Shown: positions 55,342-64,000, counted from the stretch's first letter. The stretch: 64,000 nucleotides of DNA from Acidovorax sp. GBBC 1281 (GCF_028473645.1 NZ_CP097269.1:2312001-2376000); one strand, 5' to 3'. Notes: generated from the letters alone by a model not told the origin. Numbers and translations: made by a program.

Positions 55342-56019
55342 ATGAGCAGCAGCGCACCCACGTCTTTGTCCGAATCCGGGCGGCCGGTCGGCCGGCTCGA
55401 CGGCGGAGCGCCGCAGGCGGCCCCGTCCGCACGCACCGCTGCGGGCGGCCCGGTCTCGGTGGTCATCGTCCCGGGCTGGCGCGATTCCGGACCCGGCCAC
55501 TGGCAAAGCCTGTGGGCGGAGCGGCTGCCCGGCGCGCGGCGCGTGGTGCAGGACGACTGGGTCACGCCCGCGCGGGCGCCCTGGGTGGCGGCGCTGGAGC
55601 GCACCGTGCTGGAAGCGCCGCACCCCGTCGTGCTGGTGGCGCACAGCCTGGGCTGCATCACCGCGACGCACATGGGCGAGCCGGCCGCAGCCCGGGTGCA
55701 GGGCGCCTTGCTGGTCGCCCCGGCCGATCCGGAGCGCCGGGCGGTGCTGAGCGACTTCGCCCCCGTGCCTTACGCGCCGCTGCCGTACCGCAGCATCCTG
55801 GTGGCGAGCAGCAACGATCCCTACTGCCCCATCCGCCTGGCCGGCGCCTACGCGAGGGCCTGGGGCAGCGAGTTCGTTCGCCTGCCACAGGCGGGGCATG
55901 TGAACGTGGACTCGGGCCATGGCGAATGGCCCCTGGGCTGGGCACTGCTGCATTCGCTGGTGGATGGCGCGGAGTGGGGCCTCGGCCAGGGTGCCACGGA
56001 GACCCGTTCCGCCGCCTGA
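55342..56019 (+). CDS. RBBP9/YdeN-family alpha/beta hydrolase
   Basis: 225 aa from ATG 55342. Small serine hydrolase: VVIVPGWRDSGPGHWQSLWA (family start), nucleophile in VLVAHSLGCITA, and the His motif PQAGHVNVDSGHGEWPLGW. Substrate unknown. The N-terminal 35 residues are a low-complexity tail that may reflect a later start. Genes of this type often stand next to sulfate transport genes; here it is followed after 205 bp by sbp-cysTWA and preceded by a near-identical 38-bp site, suggesting shared regulation. Confidence 0.82.
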   Translation: MSSSAPTSLSESGRPVGRLDGGAPQAAPSARTAAGGPVSVVIVPGWRDSGPGHWQSLWAERLPGARRVVQDDWVTPARAPWVAALERTVLEAPHPVVLVAHSLGCITATHMGEPAAARVQGALLVAPADPERRAVLSDFAPVPYAPLPYRSILVASSNDPYCPIRLAGAYARAWGSEFVRLPQAGHVNVDSGHGEWPLGWALLHSLVDGAEWGLGQGATETRSAA

Positions 56020-56024
56020 TGGGG

Positions 56025-56085
56025 TTGCTATTGTTTTTGTAGCTGTGCGCCATAGTATCCATTGCACTAAGGGCGTTTTTGGCTG
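56025..56085 (-). repeat. Dispersed AT-rich element (copy E)
   Basis: GCTATTGTTTTTGTAGC hairpin, CATAGTATCC, CACTAAGGGCGTTTTTGGC: the family in reverse orientation, between the hydrolase and sbp. Confidence 0.6.
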
Positions 56086-56137
56086 AAACCTGCTGCACCA
56101 CCCCTTGTTTTTTGGCGTGGTTCTATATTCTGGAAGT

Positions 56138-56175
56138 CGATTAATTAACAAGAATATATTCTTTTGAGTTTTAAG
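56138..56175. promoter_or_regulatory. 38-bp candidate sulfur-regulon site, copy 2 (sbp promoter)
   Basis: Core GAATATATTCTTTTGAG with the AT-rich arm before it, 34/38 identical to 55171-55208, 50 bp before the sbp start. Confidence 0.55.
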
Positions 56176-56224
56176 CTCTGCCGCCCACAATCGGTTTCAC
56201 TTTTTCAGTAACGAGGGCGCAGAC

Positions 56225-57235
56225 ATGACTTCCCGGACAAAACTCAAGACTTTCCTGGCCGTAGTGGCCCTGGTGGCTGGCGGCGTCGCGTCGGCACAGA
56301 CGTCCACGCTGCTGAACGCTTCCTACGACGTGGCCCGCGAGTTCTACAAGGACTACAACCCCGCCTTCGCCGCCCACTACAAGAAGACCACCGGCAAGGA
56401 CGTGAAGATCGACCAGGCCCATGGCGGCTCCAGCGCCCAGGCCCGCGCGGTGAACGACGGCCTCGACGCCGACGTGGTCACGATGAACACCACTACCGAC
56501 ATCGACTTCCTCGCCACCAACGGCGTGGTCGCCAAGGACTGGGCCAAGCGCTTCCCCAACGATGCATCGCCCACCACCTCGACCATGCTGTTCCTGGTGC
56601 GCAAGGGCAATCCCAAGAACATCAAGGACTGGGACGACCTCGCCAAGCCCGGCGTGCAGGTCGTCGTGGTGAACCCCAAGACCGGCGGCAACGGCCGCTA
56701 CGCCTACCTGGCGGCCTGGGGCAGCGTGCGCGAGAAGGGCGGCACCGACGCCCAGGCCGCTGAGTTCGTGGGCCAGGTGTTCAAGAACGTCCCCGTGCTG
56801 GGCAAGGGCGGGCGCGATGCCACCAGCATCTTCCTGCAGCGCAACACGGGCGATGTGCTGATCACGTTCGAATCCGAGGTGCTGTCCATCGAGCGCGAAT
56901 TCGGCAAGGGCAAGGTCGATGCCGTGTACCCCTCCAGCAGCGTGCTGGCCGAAAACCCCGTCGCGGTGGTCGAGCGCACCGTCGCCAAGAAAGGCACGGG
57001 CGAACTGGCCAAGGCCTATCTGGACTACCTCTACTCCGATGAGGCGCAGGAGATCGCGGCCCGCCACGCGCTGCGTCCGCGTTCCGAAGCGGTGCTGAAA
57101 AAGCACGCCGACCTGTTCAAGCCCGTCAAGCTGTTCACCGTGGCCAAGTACTTCGGCTCCCTCGGCGAGGCACAGAAGGTGCACTTCAACGACGGCGGCC
57201 AGTTCGACAAGCTCTACACCCCCGGCGCCAAGTAA
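56225..57235 (+). CDS. sbp: Sulfate-binding protein
   Basis: 336 aa from ATG 56225. Periplasmic receptor of the CysTWA transporter. Signal peptide FLAVVALVAGGVASA; sulfate-binding family motifs NASYDVAREFYKDYNPAF, QAHGGSSAQARAV, VNPKTGGNGRYAYLAAWG and AENPVAVVERTVAKKGT. Followed after 3 bp by cysT. A strong regulatory-type site precedes it. Confidence 0.95.
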   Translation: MTSRTKLKTFLAVVALVAGGVASAQTSTLLNASYDVAREFYKDYNPAFAAHYKKTTGKDVKIDQAHGGSSAQARAVNDGLDADVVTMNTTTDIDFLATNGVVAKDWAKRFPNDASPTTSTMLFLVRKGNPKNIKDWDDLAKPGVQVVVVNPKTGGNGRYAYLAAWGSVREKGGTDAQAAEFVGQVFKNVPVLGKGGRDATSIFLQRNTGDVLITFESEVLSIEREFGKGKVDAVYPSSSVLAENPVAVVERTVAKKGTGELAKAYLDYLYSDEAQEIAARHALRPRSEAVLKKHADLFKPVKLFTVAKYFGSLGEAQKVHFNDGGQFDKLYTPGAK

Positions 57236-57238
57236 GAC

Positions 57239-58126
57239 ATGAACGCTGCGACCTCTGCCTTGCCCGGCGCCGCCGTGGCGTCCACGGGCGGGGCCCGGCG
57301 CAGCCCGAAGCGGGTTCTGCCCGGCTTCGGCCTGACGCTGGGCTACACCATCTTCTACCTGAGCATCATCGTGCTCATCCCGCTGTCGGCGCTGGTCTTC
57401 AAGACCTTCACGCTGACCTGGGACCAGTTCTGGACCGCCATCAGCGCGCCGCGCGTGCTGGCGTCCTACCGGCTCACCTTCGGCGCGTCGTTCATCGCGG
57501 CGGTGGTCAACCTCGTGTTCGGCCTGCTGATCGCCTGGGTGCTGGTGCGCTACCGCTTTCCGGGCAAGAAGATCGTCGATGCCCTGGTGGACCTGCCGTT
57601 CGCGCTGCCCACTGCGGTGGCGGGCATTTCGCTCACCGCCTTGCTGGCCGGCAACGGCTGGGTCGGGCAGTACCTGGAGCCGCTGGGCATCCAACTGGCC
57701 TTCAAGCCCGCTGGCGTGGTGATCGCGCTGATCTTCATCGGGCTGCCCTTCGTGGTGCGCACGGTGCAGCCGGTGCTGGAAGACGCCGAGAAGGAACTGG
57801 AAGAAGCCGCCACCAGCCTGGGCGCCACGCGTTGGCAGATTTTCACGCGCGTCATCCTGCCCGCGATCACTCCGGCGCTGCTCACGGGCTTTGCCATGGC
57901 GTTCGCGCGGGCGGTGGGTGAATACGGCTCGGTCATCTTCATCGCGGGCAACATGCCCATGATCTCCGAGATCACGCCCCTCATCATCATCGGCAAGCTG
58001 GAGCAGTACGACTACGCGGGCGCCACGGCGGTCGCGGTGGTGATGCTGGTGATCTCCTTCGCGCTGCTGCTCGTCATCAACGCATTACAGGCCTGGCAGC
58101 GTCGCCACGCAGGAGCCCCGGCATGA
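57239..58126 (+). CDS. cysT: Sulfate/thiosulfate ABC permease CysT (CysU)
   Basis: 295 aa. Six membrane helices; family motifs [40 protein letters not shown] and the EAA loop [23 protein letters not shown] 57239 directly after sbp; the end overlaps cysW (ATGA). Confidence 0.95.
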   Translation: MNAATSALPGAAVASTGGARRSPKRVLPGFGLTLGYTIFYLSIIVLIPLSALVFKTFTLTWDQFWTAISAPRVLASYRLTFGASFIAAVVNLVFGLLIAWVLVRYRFPGKKIVDALVDLPFALPTAVAGISLTALLAGNGWVGQYLEPLGIQLAFKPAGVVIALIFIGLPFVVRTVQPVLEDAEKELEEAATSLGATRWQIFTRVILPAITPALLTGFAMAFARAVGEYGSVIFIAGNMPMISEITPLIIIGKLEQYDYAGATAVAVVMLVISFALLLVINALQAWQRRHAGAPA

Positions 58127-59049
58127 CTTCCACCGCTTCCAACTCCGGCGGGCGCAACGGGGTGCGCCGCGCCCAGGCCGGCACGACCGAGGCCCCCTGG
58201 GTGCGCTGGACGCTGATCGGCATCGCGCTCGCGTTCCTGCTGCTGTTCCTCGTGCTGCCGCTGGCCGCCGTGTTCACCGAGGCGCTGCGCAAGGGCTTCG
58301 GCGCCTACGTGGCGGCGCTCAAGGAGCCCGATGCATGGGCCGCCATCCGGCTGACCCTCATCACCGCGGCCATCGCGGTGCCGTTGAACCTGGTGTTCGG
58401 CGTGGCGGCGGCCTGGGCCATCGCCAAGTACGAGTTCCGGGGCAAGGCGTTCCTGACGACGCTGGTGGACCTGCCGTTTTCCGTCTCGCCCGTGGTGGCC
58501 GGCCTGGTGTACGTGCTGATGTTCGGCGCCAACGGCTGGTTCGGCCCCTGGCTGGCGGCGCACGACGTCAAGATCATCTTCGCTGTGCCGGGCATCGTGC
58601 TGGCGACCATCTTCGTGACCTTCCCGTTCATCGCGCGCGAGCTGATTCCGCTCATGCAGGCCCAGGGCAGCGACGAGGAGCAGGCGGCCATCGTGCTGGG
58701 CGCGAGCGGCTGGCAGACCTTCTGGTACGTGACGCTGCCCAACATCAAGTGGGGCCTGCTGTACGGCGTGATCCTGTGCAATGCGCGCGCCATGGGCGAG
58801 TTCGGCGCGGTGTCGGTCGTCTCGGGCCACATCCGCGGGCAGACCAACACCATTCCGCTGCACGTCGAGATCCTCTACAACGAATACCAGTCCGTGGCGG
58901 CGTTCGCCGCGGCCTCGCTGCTGGCCCTGCTGGCCCTGGTCACGCTGGTCATCAAGTCCATTGCCGAATGGCGCAACGAGCAGGAGCGCAAGGCCGCGGC
59001 CGCGCTGCCGCCCGAGCGCCCCGCACCCGCCGCCGTGGGCGCGCGCTGA
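58123..59049 (+). CDS. cysW: Sulfate/thiosulfate ABC permease CysW
   Basis: 308 aa. Six membrane helices; [40 protein letters not shown] (EAA loop) and [20 protein letters not shown] are typical of CysW. Start overlaps cysT by 4 bp; 13 bp to cysA. Confidence 0.95.
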   Translation: MTSTASNSGGRNGVRRAQAGTTEAPWVRWTLIGIALAFLLLFLVLPLAAVFTEALRKGFGAYVAALKEPDAWAAIRLTLITAAIAVPLNLVFGVAAAWAIAKYEFRGKAFLTTLVDLPFSVSPVVAGLVYVLMFGANGWFGPWLAAHDVKIIFAVPGIVLATIFVTFPFIARELIPLMQAQGSDEEQAAIVLGASGWQTFWYVTLPNIKWGLLYGVILCNARAMGEFGAVSVVSGHIRGQTNTIPLHVEILYNEYQSVAAFAAASLLALLALVTLVIKSIAEWRNEQERKAAAALPPERPAPAAVGAR

Positions 59050-59062
59050 ACGAAAGCACACC

Positions 59063-60187
59063 ATGAGCATTGAAATCCGCAACATCAGCAAGCAGTTCGG
59101 CAGCTTCCAGGCACTGCGCGACGTGAGCCTGGACATCCAGTCCGGCGAACTCATCGCGCTGCTCGGCCCCTCGGGCTGCGGCAAGACCACCCTGCTGCGC
59201 ATCATCGCGGGGCTGGAGACGCCCGACGTCGGCACCATCCACTTTTCGGGCGAGGACACGACCGACGTGCACGTGCGCGACCGCGGCGTGGGCTTCGTCT
59301 TCCAGCACTACGCGCTGTTCCGGCACATGACGGTATTCGAGAACGTCGCCTTCGGCCTGCGCGTGAAGCCGCGCGGCGAGCGCCCGAGCGATGCGCAGAT
59401 CAAGCAGAAGGTGACCGACCTGCTCAAGCTCGTGCAGCTCGACTGGCTGGCCGACCGCTATCCGTCGCAATTGTCCGGCGGCCAGCGCCAGCGCATCGCC
59501 CTTGCGCGCGCCCTGGCCGTGGAGCCCAAGGTGCTGCTGCTGGACGAGCCCTTCGGCGCGCTCGATGCCAAGGTGCGCAAAGAGCTGCGCCGGTGGCTGC
59601 GCCGCCTGCACGACGAACTGCACGTGACCAGCATCTTCGTGACCCACGATCAGGAGGAAGCCCTGGAAGTGGCCGACCGCGTGGTGGTCATCAACCAGGG
59701 CCGGATCGAGCAGAGCGGCTCGCCCCAGGAGGTGTGGGACCAGCCGGCCAGCCCGTTCGTCTATGGATTCCTGGGCGATGTGAACCTGTTTCGCGGCCGT
59801 GCCCACGAAGGGCTGGTGCACGTGGAGGGCATGGCCATCGATTCGCCCGAGCATGCGGGCGCCCAGAACGCCAGTGCCTTTGCCTATGTGCGTCCGCACG
59901 ACCTGGACGTGCAGCGCTACTCGCCCGGCGAGGGCGTGGACGCCGATGGGCGCCCGCGCGGCATCGTCGCGCAGCTCAGCCGTGCCATCGTCGTGGGGCC
60001 GATCGCGCGCCTGGAACTTATTCCCGATGCCGACCACAAACCAGCGGACAATGCGAGCCCCGACTCGGTGATCGAAGCGCAGATTCCTGCGCAGCAATAC
60101 CGGGAGATGGGTTTCAGGGAGGGTGAAACGCTGGTGGTCACACCGCGCCGCGCCCGCGTTTTTCTGGACCACGCCGCCGGTATCTGA
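59063..60187 (+). CDS. cysA: Sulfate ABC transporter ATPase
   Basis: 374 aa from ATG 59063. Walker [10 protein letters not shown] (35-43), Q-loop [20 protein letters not shown], signature [14 protein letters not shown], Walker [16 protein letters not shown], and a CysA/TOBE-type C-terminal domain ([11 protein letters not shown] ... [11 protein letters not shown]). Energises CysTW. Last gene of the operon; dsbB follows after 46 bp and may be read through. Confidence 0.95.
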   Translation: MSIEIRNISKQFGSFQALRDVSLDIQSGELIALLGPSGCGKTTLLRIIAGLETPDVGTIHFSGEDTTDVHVRDRGVGFVFQHYALFRHMTVFENVAFGLRVKPRGERPSDAQIKQKVTDLLKLVQLDWLADRYPSQLSGGQRQRIALARALAVEPKVLLLDEPFGALDAKVRKELRRWLRRLHDELHVTSIFVTHDQEEALEVADRVVVINQGRIEQSGSPQEVWDQPASPFVYGFLGDVNLFRGRAHEGLVHVEGMAIDSPEHAGAQNASAFAYVRPHDLDVQRYSPGEGVDADGRPRGIVAQLSRAIVVGPIARLELIPDADHKPADNASPDSVIEAQIPAQQYREMGFREGETLVVTPRRARVFLDHAAGI

Positions 60188-60233
60188 TGCAGCCTTCGAG
60201 GGCTGCCGACCGCGGCCTTCAAGGACAAGAACA

Positions 60234-60767
60234 ATGGTGTTGAACTGGTTGGATGCCGCGCCCCGCCGCGTGCTGGGCCTCATCGCGGCGGCCTGCGTGG
60301 CCATGCTGGCTTTTGGCATGTACCTGCAGCATGTCGTGGGGCTCGAGCCCTGCCCGATGTGCATCGTGCAGCGCTATGCGCTCATCGGGGTCGCCGTGTT
60401 TGCGGCCCTGGCCAGCGCCCGGGGCACCCGGGGCTGGTGGATGTCGTGGGCCTTCCTGGCGCTGCTGTCGTCGGGATTCGGCGCCTTCGTGGCGGCGCGG
60501 CAGAGCTGGCTGCAGTGGTACCCGCCCGAGATCGCCACCTGCGGGCGCGACTTCTACGGAATGATCGAGCACTTCCCCATCGGCCGCGCGATCCCCATGA
60601 TCTTCCGCGGTTCGGGCGACTGCGCTGCGGTGGACTGGACCTTCCTCGGAGGCTCCATCGCCAACTGGTCGTTCATCTGCTTCGTGCTCATGGCCGTCGT
60701 GCTGCTGGTGCTGATGGCCCGCGGCGGGCGAGGGGGCGCCAACCGCCGCCGGCTGGCTACGGCTTGA
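60234..60767 (+). CDS. dsbB: Disulfide bond formation protein B
   Basis: 177 aa from ATG 60234. Four membrane helices. Cysteine pairs Cys40/Cys43 (EPCPMC) and Cys103/Cys130 in periplasmic loops, as required for passing electrons from DsbA to quinone. Length is usual. Terminator downstream. It shares strand and closeness with cysA, but a functional link is not needed. Confidence 0.94.
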   Translation: MVLNWLDAAPRRVLGLIAAACVAMLAFGMYLQHVVGLEPCPMCIVQRYALIGVAVFAALASARGTRGWWMSWAFLALLSSGFGAFVAARQSWLQWYPPEIATCGRDFYGMIEHFPIGRAIPMIFRGSGDCAAVDWTFLGGSIANWSFICFVLMAVVLLVLMARGGRGGANRRRLATA

Positions 60768-60791
60768 AACCCGCCTGAACCCCGTTGAATG

Positions 60792-60820
60792 AAAAAGGCG
60801 CCCTGAACAGGCGCCTTTTT
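60792..60820. terminator. Bidirectional terminator between dsbB and trhO
   Basis: AAAAAGGCGCC and GGCGCCTTTTT form a perfect 11-bp stem, with T-runs on both strands. Confidence 0.9.
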
Positions 60821-60839
60821 CTTGGGCGTTGCAAATCCG

Positions 60840-62513
60840 TCAGGTCGGTGCCGGCGCTGCCACGGGCTCCTGGGCGGGAAACACCGGGCCCCGGGTTCCG
60901 GGCACCCAGGGCGCGATCTTGTCCATCACCTGCGTGAACGCGGTGCTGGCTTCCCATGCTGCCAGCCACTTTCGCACATGGGGCCAGGGGCCCGCCTGCC
61001 AAGCCATGGCGTCGATGCCCGCGAACTGGCGCACGAACGGCATGATGGCCACGTCGGCCAGCGTGGGCTGCAGGCCGCACAGGAAGGCGTGTTGCGCCAG
61101 CCGCGCGTCCCACTGGGCCAGGAACGCGGTGGCGATGGCCTGGGGCGTCGGCGCGTCATTCGCGCCGTCCTCCGTGCCGGTCTGCTGCGGATAGCGGTTC
61201 GGGTACTTGCAGCGGTCCAGGGCCCGTTTGAAGGTGCCGTCGCAGGCAGCGATGAGCGCATCGGCGTCCCGGGCCGTTGCGGCATCTTCGGCCATCCAGC
61301 CCTGTGGATCGTGGCGAGCGAGCGCCCAGCGCATGATCTCCAGGCTTTGTTCCAGCACCTGGCCATCGGGCAGCACCAGCACGGGCACCGTGGCTTTGGG
61401 CGATGCGTCCCGCAACGCTTGCGGCTTGTCGCGCAACACCACCTCGCGCAATTCACAGGCCTGTCCGCTGGCCGCGATCGCCATGCGGGCGCGCATGGCG
61501 TAGGGGCAGCGGCGGAAGGAATACAGCACGGGCAGACCGCTGGGCGCGTCCGAGGGTTGACCATCGGACTGCGCCACACCTGGGGAGCCCAGGCGCGCGC
61601 CGATGTGGTCCTGCCCGCGCTGCCGCGCCAGCTCCATCTGTTGCTCGCGCTCGGCCAGGGCGCGCTCCTGCTCGGGCGTGCGCGTGCCATGGCAATAGGG
61701 GCAGCTCACGCCGGGGCGGTACTGGGACGATGCGAGTTCGGCCTCGCCCAGCGGCATGCGGCAGGACCGGCACAGTTGGTGCCGGCCCGTGGACAGGCCA
61801 TGGCCGACCGACACGCGTTCGTCGAACACGAAACAATCGCCGTGCCAGCGGCTGTCTTCGGCGGGCACGTCTTCCAGGTACTGCAGGATGCCGCCCTCCA
61901 GGTGGAACACCTCGTCGAAGCCCTGCGATTTGAGCAGGGCGGTGGACTTCTCGCACCGGATGCCGCCCGTGCAGAACATGGCCACCTTGGGCCGGTGTGC
62001 CAGCACGCCGCCCGGCGCGCGCTGCTGCTCCACCCAGGCCGGAAACTCCGTGAAGCTGCGCGTGCGCGGGTTGATGGCCCGGGCGAAGCTGCCGATGCCC
62101 ACTTCATAGTCGTTGCGCACGTCGATCACCACCACCTCGGGGTCGTCGATCAGTGCGTTCCATTGCGCCGGCGGCACGTGCGTGCCGGCATTGCGCGCCG
62201 GGTCCAGTCCGGTCACGCCCAGGGTGACGATCTCGCGCTTGAGCCGCACCCGCATGCGGTAGAACGGCATGCGGTCGCCCAGCGCCTCCTTGTGGCGCAG
62301 GCCGGCCAGCCGCGCATCGGCGCGAAGCCAGGCCAGCACGGCCCGCACACCTGCGGGTTCCCCCGCGATCGTGCCGTTGATTCCCTCGGGCGCCAGCAGC
62401 AGCAGGCCCCGCACGCCATGGGTCTCGCACAGGGATTGCAGCGGTGGCTGCAGTGCGGCGCAGTCGGGCAGATCGACGAAATGGTAGAGGGCGGCGGTGA
62501 GGATCTCGGGCAT
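60840..62513 (-). CDS. trhO: TrhO (tRNA uridine-34 hydroxylase, rhodanese-like) fused to a glutathione S-transferase domain
   Basis: 557 aa from ATG 62513. Residues 1-300: TrhO/YceA: N-terminal TAALYHFVDLPDCAALQPPL and ANDY-type domain, rhodanese domain with FCTGGIRCEKSTALLKSQGF (Cys181 and Cys187) and a zinc-finger-like CRSCRMPLGEAEL ... CPYCHGTRTPEQE. Residues about 327-557: thioredoxin-like plus helical GST domain (LPVLYSFRRCPYAMRARMAI, KATVPVLVLPDGQVLEQSLE). TrhO makes 5-hydroxyuridine-34 in tRNAs. Linker of about 25 residues. The whole frame is uninterrupted, so a true fusion. Confidence 0.9.
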   Translation of the reverse strand: MPEILTAALYHFVDLPDCAALQPPLQSLCETHGVRGLLLLAPEGINGTIAGEPAGVRAVLAWLRADARLAGLRHKEALGDRMPFYRMRVRLKREIVTLGVTGLDPARNAGTHVPPAQWNALIDDPEVVVIDVRNDYEVGIGSFARAINPRTRSFTEFPAWVEQQRAPGGVLAHRPKVAMFCTGGIRCEKSTALLKSQGFDEVFHLEGGILQYLEDVPAEDSRWHGDCFVFDERVSVGHGLSTGRHQLCRSCRMPLGEAELASSQYRPGVSCPYCHGTRTPEQERALAEREQQMELARQRGQDHIGARLGSPGVAQSDGQPSDAPSGLPVLYSFRRCPYAMRARMAIAASGQACELREVVLRDKPQALRDASPKATVPVLVLPDGQVLEQSLEIMRWALARHDPQGWMAEDAATARDADALIAACDGTFKRALDRCKYPNRYPQQTGTEDGANDAPTPQAIATAFLAQWDARLAQHAFLCGLQPTLADVAIMPFVRQFAGIDAMAWQAGPWPHVRKWLAAWEASTAFTQVMDKIAPWVPGTRGPVFPAQEPVAAPAPT

Positions 62514-62566
62514 GGGGTGGCGATGATAGCGGTGCGTCTGGAACGGGCGGAGCGTGTGAGGGGCGA

Positions 62567-63445
62567 TCAGGCCGGTTCTCCCGGCAGGCTGCCGCAGCCG
62601 GCCAGCAGCCAGCCGCGGAAGGCCTGCAGCGCAGCACTGGGCGGGCGGGATTTCAAGCGCGTGAGCCAGTAGGCACCCAGAGCGATGTGCGTGCCGAAGG
62701 GCTGCACGAGCCGCCCTTGTTGCAGCTCCCTTTGAAAAAGCCGCACCGGCAGCAGCGCCACGCCCGCGCCCTGCGCGGCGGCCTCGGCCAAGGCCAGGGA
62801 GGAGTCGAACACCGTGCCACGCACCAGCGGGCAGGGAACACCGGCAGCGCTGAACCAGGCGGCCCACTCGTCCGCGCGGTACGAACGCAGCAGCGATTCG
62901 TGCGCCAGGTCGGCCGGCGCCCGCAGCCGCGGGGCGATGGAGGGCGCGCACATGGCGGACAGCGGCGCTTCCAGCAGGCGGTCGGCGTCGGTGCCATGCC
63001 AGGCACCGTCCCCGAACCGGATGGCGCAGTCCAGTCCCTCGCCCGCGATGTCCACCCGGTTGTTGTGCGTGAGCAGGCGCAGGTCCACGAAGGGGCACGC
63101 CTGCTGGAACTCGCGCAGCCGCGGCAGCAGCCACCCCACGGCGAAGGTGCCCACGGCGCCGACGGTGAGCACTTCGCGCGGGCGGGTGTCGCTGAACTGC
63201 TCCAGGGCGCCGGCAATGCGGCCGAACGCGTCGGCCAGCACCGGCAGCAGGGCCAGGCCTTCGTCCGTCAATGCCAGTCCGCGCGGCAGGCGCCGGAACA
63301 GCGGTTTGCCCAGGCGCTCTTCGAGGTTGCGGATGTGCTGGCTCACCGCGGTCTGGGTCACGCACAGCTCCTGGGCTGCACGGGTGAGGTTGAGGTGGCG
63401 CGCCGAGACCTCGAAGGCGCGCAGGGCATTGAGGGGCAGGTGCAT
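62567..63445 (-). CDS. AmpR/GcvA-type LysR regulator
   Basis: 292 aa from ATG 63445. N-terminal HLPLNALRAFEVSARHLNLT and CVTQTAVSQHIRNLEERLGK are typical of the AmpR/GcvA subgroup. Divergent from a class A beta-lactamase gene (129 bp), the classic arrangement of ampR-type control by cell-wall fragments. Seems complete. Role inferred from neighbour. Confidence 0.85.
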   Translation of the reverse strand: MHLPLNALRAFEVSARHLNLTRAAQELCVTQTAVSQHIRNLEERLGKPLFRRLPRGLALTDEGLALLPVLADAFGRIAGALEQFSDTRPREVLTVGAVGTFAVGWLLPRLREFQQACPFVDLRLLTHNNRVDIAGEGLDCAIRFGDGAWHGTDADRLLEAPLSAMCAPSIAPRLRAPADLAHESLLRSYRADEWAAWFSAAGVPCPLVRGTVFDSSLALAEAAAQGAGVALLPVRLFQRELQQGRLVQPFGTHIALGAYWLTRLKSRPPSAALQAFRGWLLAGCGSLPGEPA

Positions 63446-63574
63446 GGCGTCGGAATCAGGCAGGCAAGTAGCAAGCAGTTTTTCTTGGGGCTCTTCACGA
63501 TTATTGTCGATGGCGCTCTGGCCGACATGTCTCTATCGTTCGGGTCTTCTTGCTTCCAACGACAGGTTCATTCC
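63446..63574. promoter_or_regulatory. Divergent ampR-bla promoter region
   Basis: 129 bp between the regulator and the beta-lactamase start. A LysR T-N11-A type site must be here if control is classic; no unambiguous one could be chosen by eye. Confidence 0.4.
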
Positions 63575-64000
63575 ATGCAAAGACGCCAGTTTTCCTTTGA
63601 TCTCTTCGCCGCCGTGGCCGCCGCTTCGACGGCCGCCTTGTGGGCCGGCCCGGCCCATGCCGCCGCGCCTGCGCGCCAGCGCAACGCGCGGGAGGTGGCC
63701 TGGCAGGCCGCCATGCAGCAGCTTGAATCGGCACTGGACGGCCACCCCAAGGCGCGGCTCGGGGTCGCCATGCTCGACACGGGCTCCGGGCTGTCGCTGG
63801 GCTGGCGCCAGGACGAGCGCTTTCCCATGGCCAGCACCTTCAAGCTGCTGCTGGCCGCGTGGATGCTGGAGCGGGTCGACCGGGGCCAGGAGGCGTTGGA
63901 CCGCCGGGTGCATTTCGACGCGTCGGCGCTCGTGGCCTATTCGCCGGTGACGGAAAAGCGGGTGGGCGACGTCGGCATCACGGTCCGCGAGCTGTGCGAA
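63575..64000 (+). CDS. Class A beta-lactamase (3'-truncated by window)
   Basis: The frame from ATG 63575 is open to the window end (142 residues visible). Tat-type signal (MQRRQFSFDLFAAVAAASTA ... AHA). Catalytic motif S-T-F-K with Ser87 and Lys90 (Ser70/Lys73 in standard numbering) in RFPMASTFKLLLAAWMLERV, followed by VAYSPVTEKRVGD. It hydrolyses penicillins or cephalosporins in the periplasm. SDN, Glu166 and KTG motifs lie beyond the window, so activity spectrum cannot be judged. Confidence 0.9.
   Translation, partial: MQRRQFSFDLFAAVAAASTAALWAGPAHAAAPARQRNAREVAWQAAMQQLESALDGHPKARLGVAMLDTGSGLSLGWRQDERFPMASTFKLLLAAWMLERVDRGQEALDRRVHFDASALVAYSPVTEKRVGDVGITVRELCE

Overview
The window is high-GC bacterial DNA. 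Its gene content and the style of its dispersed AT-rich repeats point to a betaproteobacterium of the Comamonadaceae, most like Acidovorax/Paracidovorax. This is inferred from protein resemblance and gene order, not from a marker gene; the only RNA gene seen is tRNA-Gly(CCC).

Layout. 1-2470: a decayed Rhs (polymorphic toxin) island with two broken Rhs-core remnants, duplicated small lipoproteins (one frameshifted) and small orphan genes. 2533-5399: divergent membrane (hppA) and soluble (ppa) pyrophosphatases. 5565-14684: the SOS mutagenesis cassette imuA-imuB-dnaE2 behind a good LexA box; imuB carries an 8-bp duplication frameshift and dnaE2 is split by an IS66-family element with an exact 8-bp target duplication. 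14880-17168: AsmA-like protein. 17380-24882: a bacteriophytochrome two-component operon (bphP, response regulator, hybrid kinase) split by an IS903-group element that itself carries an IS630-family element. 25244-30414: tRNA-Gly, RluA-type pseudouridine synthase, lipoprotein, a four-domain rhodanese gene split by a second copy of the same IS630-family element, and cysteine dioxygenase. 30622-42518: flavin monooxygenase, two MFS exporters with LysR regulators, GNAT and hypothetical genes, two sulfonate-type binding proteins, an aldolase and an acyl-CoA-dehydrogenase-like enzyme. 42863-46366: methionine transporter metN-metI and metQ.

46609-51455 is the most interesting block: rhodanese, serine O-acetyltransferase (EpsC/CysE), a small XRE regulator, a family 2A encapsulin shell protein (SrpI type), and a SufS-type cysteine desulfurase carrying a 276-residue low-complexity N-terminal extension of the kind that targets the enzyme into the shell. 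It reads as an encapsulated sulfur-storage compartment with its cysteine supply. The rest of the window is rich in sulfur genes: sulfate transporter sbp-cysT-cysW-cysA (56225-60187), sulfonate-type and methionine uptake, cysteine dioxygenase, several rhodaneses and TrhO. Several of these genes share an upstream motif around TATTC(G/T)TT or TTCGTTGG, including two 38-bp sites that match at 34 positions; a common sulfur regulator (CysB-like) is inferred, though no CysB is encoded here.

51718-64000: FMN reductase, MarR-GNAT fusion, azoreductase with divergent LysR and a perfect operator-like inverted repeat, RBBP9-type hydrolase, sulfate transporter, dsbB, a TrhO-glutathione S-transferase fusion, and an AmpR-like regulator divergent from a class A beta-lactamase that runs off the window end. 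Five dispersed repeats of one AT-rich family lie between genes, and a sixth is embedded in frame in dnaE2.
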